Of a stretch of DNA of 22,261 nucleotides, positions 19,022 to 22,261 are shown one piece after another. The DNA lies in the NCBI GenBank assembly GCA_037447655.1, contig JBBHKE010001603.1:1-22261 (forward strand), in the 5' to 3' direction. A program made the position numbers and the translations under genes. The notes under the pieces are model-generated. The model had not been told where the DNA came from. It made no database searches and saw only the letters and a list, made by a program, of their open reading frames with translations. Within the stretch, counting starts at the first letter, position 1. Every line of letters begins with the position of its first letter. The stretch comes from Zygnema cylindricum (taxonomy: Eukaryota > Streptophyta > Zygnematophyceae > Zygnematales > Zygnemataceae).

Positions 19022-19149
19022 TTTCCGATTTTCCTCAAATTGAGCACCGAAAAAATTGAACGTGCTCTCTCTCAGTAGACGGCAGGGGGGAAGGAGTATT
19101 TCTATTATTTTTCCTCCCCATGCGCTCTCTGTCTATCTCTAAAGCACTA

Positions 19150-19161
19150 GCTCTAATACCA
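19150..19161 (-). promoter_or_regulatory. Retrotransposon primer-binding site
   Basis: The minus strand reads TGGTATTAGAGC, one mismatch from TGGTATCAGAGC, the plant initiator tRNA-Met complement used to prime copia reverse transcription. It begins two bases inside the LTR end (CCAACA then AT), and a leader of about 130 bp separates it from the gag start. Confidence 0.85.
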
Positions 19162-19163
19162 AT

Positions 19164-19735
19164 TGTTGGATCTTAAAATAAACATTCACTCAAAATAAAT
19201 TCACAAAATTCAGTAAAAAATCACAGCGGAAGCTCATAAAAGACAAGTTTATAATCGACCAAAAAGATTTATAAGTGTTTTTGGTGGAAGCCTCTTTACA
19301 TCATCTCTCTTCTCTCTTAAAAATAATCTCTACTTCAAGGATTAAACCATTGCAGCTGAATACTTCTACCTCTCCCCCTTTGCTAACTAGGGTACAAGGT
19401 AAAGCAAACAAACTAGCATGGCGACAAACTTGTCCCTAGTTGGGGAACCTTCCACAAAAGAAGGCGCACACGCCTTCTTCCTCTGAAACGCGAAACTTCA
19501 AACAAGAAGTTTCACAAGTGTGGTGTAACAAAAACACCTGCACGCAGAATCAAACACTTGCGCACGAAAACAAAAATCACGCGAAACGAAATAGTGCATT
19601 TCGTTCTTGGATTACAAAAATGCCGCCACGAAATGACATCACACATTTCGTACGATGACGCGGCACTTAACGTGAAACAAATAATTGTTGGTATGCCACT
19701 TCATGATATATTGGCGATTGGTCAAAATCCCAACA
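19164..19735 (-). mobile_element. Ty1/copia 5' LTR
   Basis: Read on the minus strand, the LTR runs from TGTTGGGATTTTGACC to AAGATCCAACA. It has TG/CA termini with a TGTTGG / CCAACA inverted pair and sits next to the primer-binding site. It is about 572 bp long. A TATA-like TTATAAATC on the minus strand lies at about 19266-19275, roughly 100 bp before its end, consistent with U3-R-U5 order. The outer edge is an inference from the terminal motif, since no second LTR is in the window for comparison. Frames inside it are not genes. Confidence 0.72.
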
Positions 19736-19737
19736 CA

Positions 19738-19850
19738 AAAGTTAAGAGAAAATCTTTGTCGGAGGATATTCTTTGACGCTCCCTTTGCCATCCGTTGCCC
19801 TTCGTGGAAGGGGTTTTGGGTTTTTAAACATTCGAGCAAAGTTTTTACAA

Positions 19851-19887
<37 letters not shown>

Positions 19888-20144
19888 AATCTAACTTTGT
19901 GTACGCTTTTACAAATTTTAATTTGCGTTAGCTTGTGTAGCTCTTTCATTCAGATTTTGCTCGTTTAGGTTTTTCATTCAGATTTTGTTCGTAAAGGTAT
20001 TTCATTCTGATTTCGCTCTTGAAGAATCTTTGACGATTTTTAACACTTAATGGACAATTGGTCATTAGTGGTCAAAATATTAATGCCAGTTAATGTGTAC
20101 ACATTTCCGTACAATTTTTAGCACCGCCTAATGGATTCGAGGCG
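19738..20144. mobile_element. Harbinger-like family B fragment
   Basis: Beginning right at the LTR edge, AAGAGAAAATCTTTG...GGAGGATATT...TTTGACGCTCCC matches the interior of element 2 near 9650. GTACGCTTTTACAAATTTTA and ATTCTTTGAAGATT-like words follow in the same order. It ends near CACCGCCTAATGGATTCGAGGCG, a decayed family B right terminus. This suggests the copia element inserted into a family B copy whose left part is not visible. An (AT)15 run lies inside it. Confidence 0.6.
19853..19882. repeat. (AT)15 microsatellite
   Basis: An uninterrupted run of 15 AT dinucleotides. Confidence 0.97.
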
Positions 20145-20434
20145 TAGCAATCTGACAATTGTTTACGCAAAAAAAATGTTTTCAGTGAAGAAATGATCAA
20201 AAGCCTGATGGTGAAACCATCGAAGTACAAAACATGAGTGAAATAGAAAATTGTTGACTACCATTAAAGGTAAGAGATGAAAACCCCAAAAGGACTAACA
20301 AACACTACAAAAGTTATGCAAACTAAAAGTAAGAAATCAAAAGCTAGAAAAACCAAAACCAAACTAAAAGAGCACTAAAAACTTGCTTTTTAATTGGCTA
20401 AAGAGCATTAACACTAATATTGTGAAACACGGTG
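20145..20434. mobile_element. MITE family A fragment with inserted segment
   Basis: CAATCTGACAATTG...AAAATGTTTTCAGTGAAGAAA (20149-20193) matches the right half of copy 1 (1073-1118). The missing right terminus, GCATTAACACTAATATTGTG then AAACACGGTG, appears at 20405-20434 after about 210 bp of unrelated A-rich sequence. The left half is replaced by the family B fragment. The inserted piece has no visible terminal repeats. Confidence 0.55.
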
Positions 20435-20611
20435 TTGCGTAGCTGCCAAAATATACCATGCATAGGATTGTGGATATGCCCTATGGCACTAGCTGCATAC
20501 CGTAGTATGATAGGGTTGCTACATTTCGCTAATACTGGAAGTATGTAACGGTGACCACGTAGATTTACATTACTGCACCTTCAGAAAATACTGGAGGTAT
20601 CTGTTCGTTTT
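20435..20611. other. Unassigned spacer
   Basis: Short words ATACTGGA-GTAT repeat near 20533 and 20588. No gene is seen. Confidence 0.35.
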
Positions 20612-20783
20612 AGCGACTCATTTTTCCGGCTATTTTTCCGGCTAGATACTTACAGTATTACTGTAACTTATGTTTCAGTGTGGCATCCCTATGAGAATAC
20701 AGTACACCTTGAATCTTTATTAGCGTATTAAAATTATTAGTGTAAAGAAAAAATTAGCTTCAATCATTCTAATTTTAGTGGCT
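20612..20783. repeat. Tandem duplication, first unit
   Basis: From CGACTCATTTTTCCGGCT through TACTTACAGTATTACTGTAA, GTGTGGCATCCCTATGAGAA and a truncated MITE A left half (20705-20780), this unit is repeated from 20778 onward (GGCTCATTTTACCGGCTCGA). The second unit is interrupted by a transposon after TTA and resumes at 21533. Confidence 0.75.
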
Positions 20784-20813
20784 CATTTTACCGGCTCGAT
20801 ACTTAGAGTATTA

Positions 20814-21532
20814 GGGTCAAGTTCCATCAATCGAAAAGTGGGGTAGTTTACAGAAATCCGCGACCATCCGTACCAGTTCGTACCACTTATTTTGTTTTTA
20901 TACGCGAAACAACATTACAGAGAATCTTGCCAATTCTCTCCGAAGGTCTTGGAGGCAATGCTGACCGTCAGATGTTCATCCGCGAGGCGTTCGCTTCATT
21001 TTTCTTAGCGTACCTGTAGGAGGTGGGTTGGCACATATAGAAAAAAAATAATAGTGACAGGCTGGACTAATGCGCTACGTGTCACGATGGAAAGCCAACG
21101 AAAACTGACGAAATTTACGCATGGTATATACTTTTCAAAATGCAACTAAAAATCAAAAAGATATCTCGAAACGGTCCTTCATCGCGCAATTTTTTTCGTC
21201 ACACTATTTCCGGCAAAGGATTTTTGTCATGTTCGAAAACAAGATCCCTAAAATTTGAGTTGGCGTAAAAGACTGTTGTTTGGAGAAATTACAAAAGTTC
21301 TGTCGTATAATGACTTGGTACACAGGTACATGGTACGCAAGTGAAGATTTGAAGTGAAATTTGTCGGTGTGGAGATTTTTAAAAGATTTTAAATATCTGG
21401 TCAAAACCCACGTGGCTTCACTCAATGATTGACTCGTGGATTACATACTCTTCGTGATGGAACATCGACTCGATTAACCCGGCCCGTAGAGTTGGCCGTA
21501 CGTTTACAGAAACGGCTGATGGAACTTGACCC
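20814..21532. mobile_element. Harbinger-like family B element 3
   Basis: Perfect 16-bp inverted termini GGGTCAAGTTCCATCA are flanked by TTA on both sides (20811-20813 and 21533-21535). It is 719 bp long and non-coding. The left part matches element 1 at 8498-8650; the right part matches 7320-7610. Removing it restores GAGTATTACTGTAACGTATG, which mirrors the first duplication unit (CAGTATTACTGTAACTTATG), so the insertion postdates the duplication. Confidence 0.9.
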
Positions 21533-21579
21533 TTACTGTAACGTATGTTTAAGTGTGGCATCCCTATGAAAATATAGTA

Positions 21580-21778
21580 CAACTTGAATCGTTATTAGCG
21601 TATAGAAATTATTAGTGTAAAGAAAAAATTAGCGTCAATCATTCTAATTTAGTGCCAGGAGACGTGGCAGATTATGGTTCACGTCCTTAAATAGTGTAAT
21701 TTATTATATTTAAGGTATCAATGTCAAAATCTTGGGGTGCCAATATAGCGTACATAATGCTAATAACGATTCACGGTG
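21580..21778. mobile_element. MITE family A, copy 6
   Basis: It begins CAACTTGAATCGTTATTAGC after TA (21578-21579) and ends GCTAATAACGATTCACGGTG before TA (21779-21780). At 199 bp, its interior left part (TTATTAGTGTAAAGAAAAAA, TTCTAATTTAGTG) matches the truncated copy at 20705-20780 and defines a subtype different from copies 1 and 3. Confidence 0.85.
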
Positions 21779-22261
21779 TACTAGCCGCCAAACAACAATT
21801 TCTTGCAGTGTTACATTCGGAAATACCGGAAATACTCGGAAATACCGAATTTTTCCGTACAGAAAAAAAGGCAATCGGACGGGCAAGATCTCATACGATG
21901 TGATTAAGTTACTGTGGACCTATGCTTATAAACTGCCAAATGCTACATCCGGTCATTCCGTATTATACCCAGAATATCCATATAATGCTCGTATAATACA
22001 GGGATAACCAGTTGTAGCGTTTCACGTGTTTTCACAGTTTTTAATCATAGTTACACGTTTACACCTCTTTATTTCAAATGTGCGAAAGCGCGTTACTCAG
22101 TATTGCATGCGTATTATACGTATTTTTCGCTCATATTGCAATTATAGTATGGGGTGGCCACATATAGCGTTTCCATATTTTTTCACACATTATTCCTATG
22201 GGTATTGTAAATATGCTGTCTTTCTGATTTATTATTAATGCTTTGGATGCTTTTTATTCCA
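21779..22261. other. Unassigned DNA at window end
   Basis: Three GGAAATACC-like words occur at 21820-21850, and TATTATAC / GTATAATAC words near 21962-22000 form a weak inverted pair. Short frames lack motifs. No gene is seen. Confidence 0.35.

Noticed and set aside
1-22261. tRNA, rRNA, CRISPR array or bacterial operon structure
   Set aside because: No cloverleaf with a T-loop consensus, no conserved rRNA core, no regularly spaced repeats with unique spacers and no ribosome-binding-site/ORF series were found.

Overview
The window looks like repeat-rich intergenic DNA from a streptophyte (land plant or charophyte alga). I found no intact protein-coding gene, tRNA or rRNA. The best lineage evidence is the Ty1/copia remnant at 18.3-19.7 kb. 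Its primer-binding site (TGGTATTAGAGC, minus strand) is one mismatch from TGGTATCAGAGC, the complement of the plant initiator tRNA-Met 3' end. A short degenerate AAACCCT-like run and clustered G-boxes agree with this. I cannot name the species. GTAC and CGTAC words are strikingly common throughout.

Layout. 1-3.9 kb: AT-rich unique DNA with one small TA-flanked MITE (933-1151), a diverged three-part repeat (1.7-2.14 kb), and 14-bp and 23-bp tandem repeats. 3.9-5.1 kb: a long polypyrimidine tract beside a GC-richer block with three G-boxes and a TGACGTCA palindrome. 5.1-7.8 kb: AT-rich DNA with GTAC repeats, a strong hairpin and a piece of a Harbinger-like element. 7.85-11.83 kb: a dense transposon cluster in which a roughly 28-bp minisatellite has been split by three separate insertions. 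11.8-14.4 kb: unassigned DNA, a family-C element, another MITE and a 49-bp GC-rich tandem repeat. 14.7-15.7 kb: a solo-LTR-like sequence and a broken family-C copy between direct repeats. 16.05-16.58 kb: a GTAC-dense degenerate satellite. 16.87-17.44 kb: a G-box and polypurine tract that mirror the 4-5 kb locus. 17.5-18.3 kb: a MITE and short tandem repeats. 18.3-19.74 kb: the minus-strand copia remnant, next to Harbinger-like and MITE fragments. 20.6-21.78 kb: a tandem duplication that was then split by a Harbinger-like element.

Four non-autonomous DNA-transposon groups can be defined from termini and target duplications seen here. Family A: CACCGTGAATCGC termini, TA target, about 190-520 bp. 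Family B: GGGT...TTCCATTAG termini, TTA target, about 670-720 bp, PIF/Harbinger-like. Element D: GGTGTGTCCCCATG termini, TTA target, 946 bp. Family C: GTTCAAAAGTAGG termini, TA target, with an internal palindrome. Their nesting gives a partial order of events. Nearly all open reading frames here are chance or low-complexity frames; the only protein-derived sequence I can defend is the broken copia gag.
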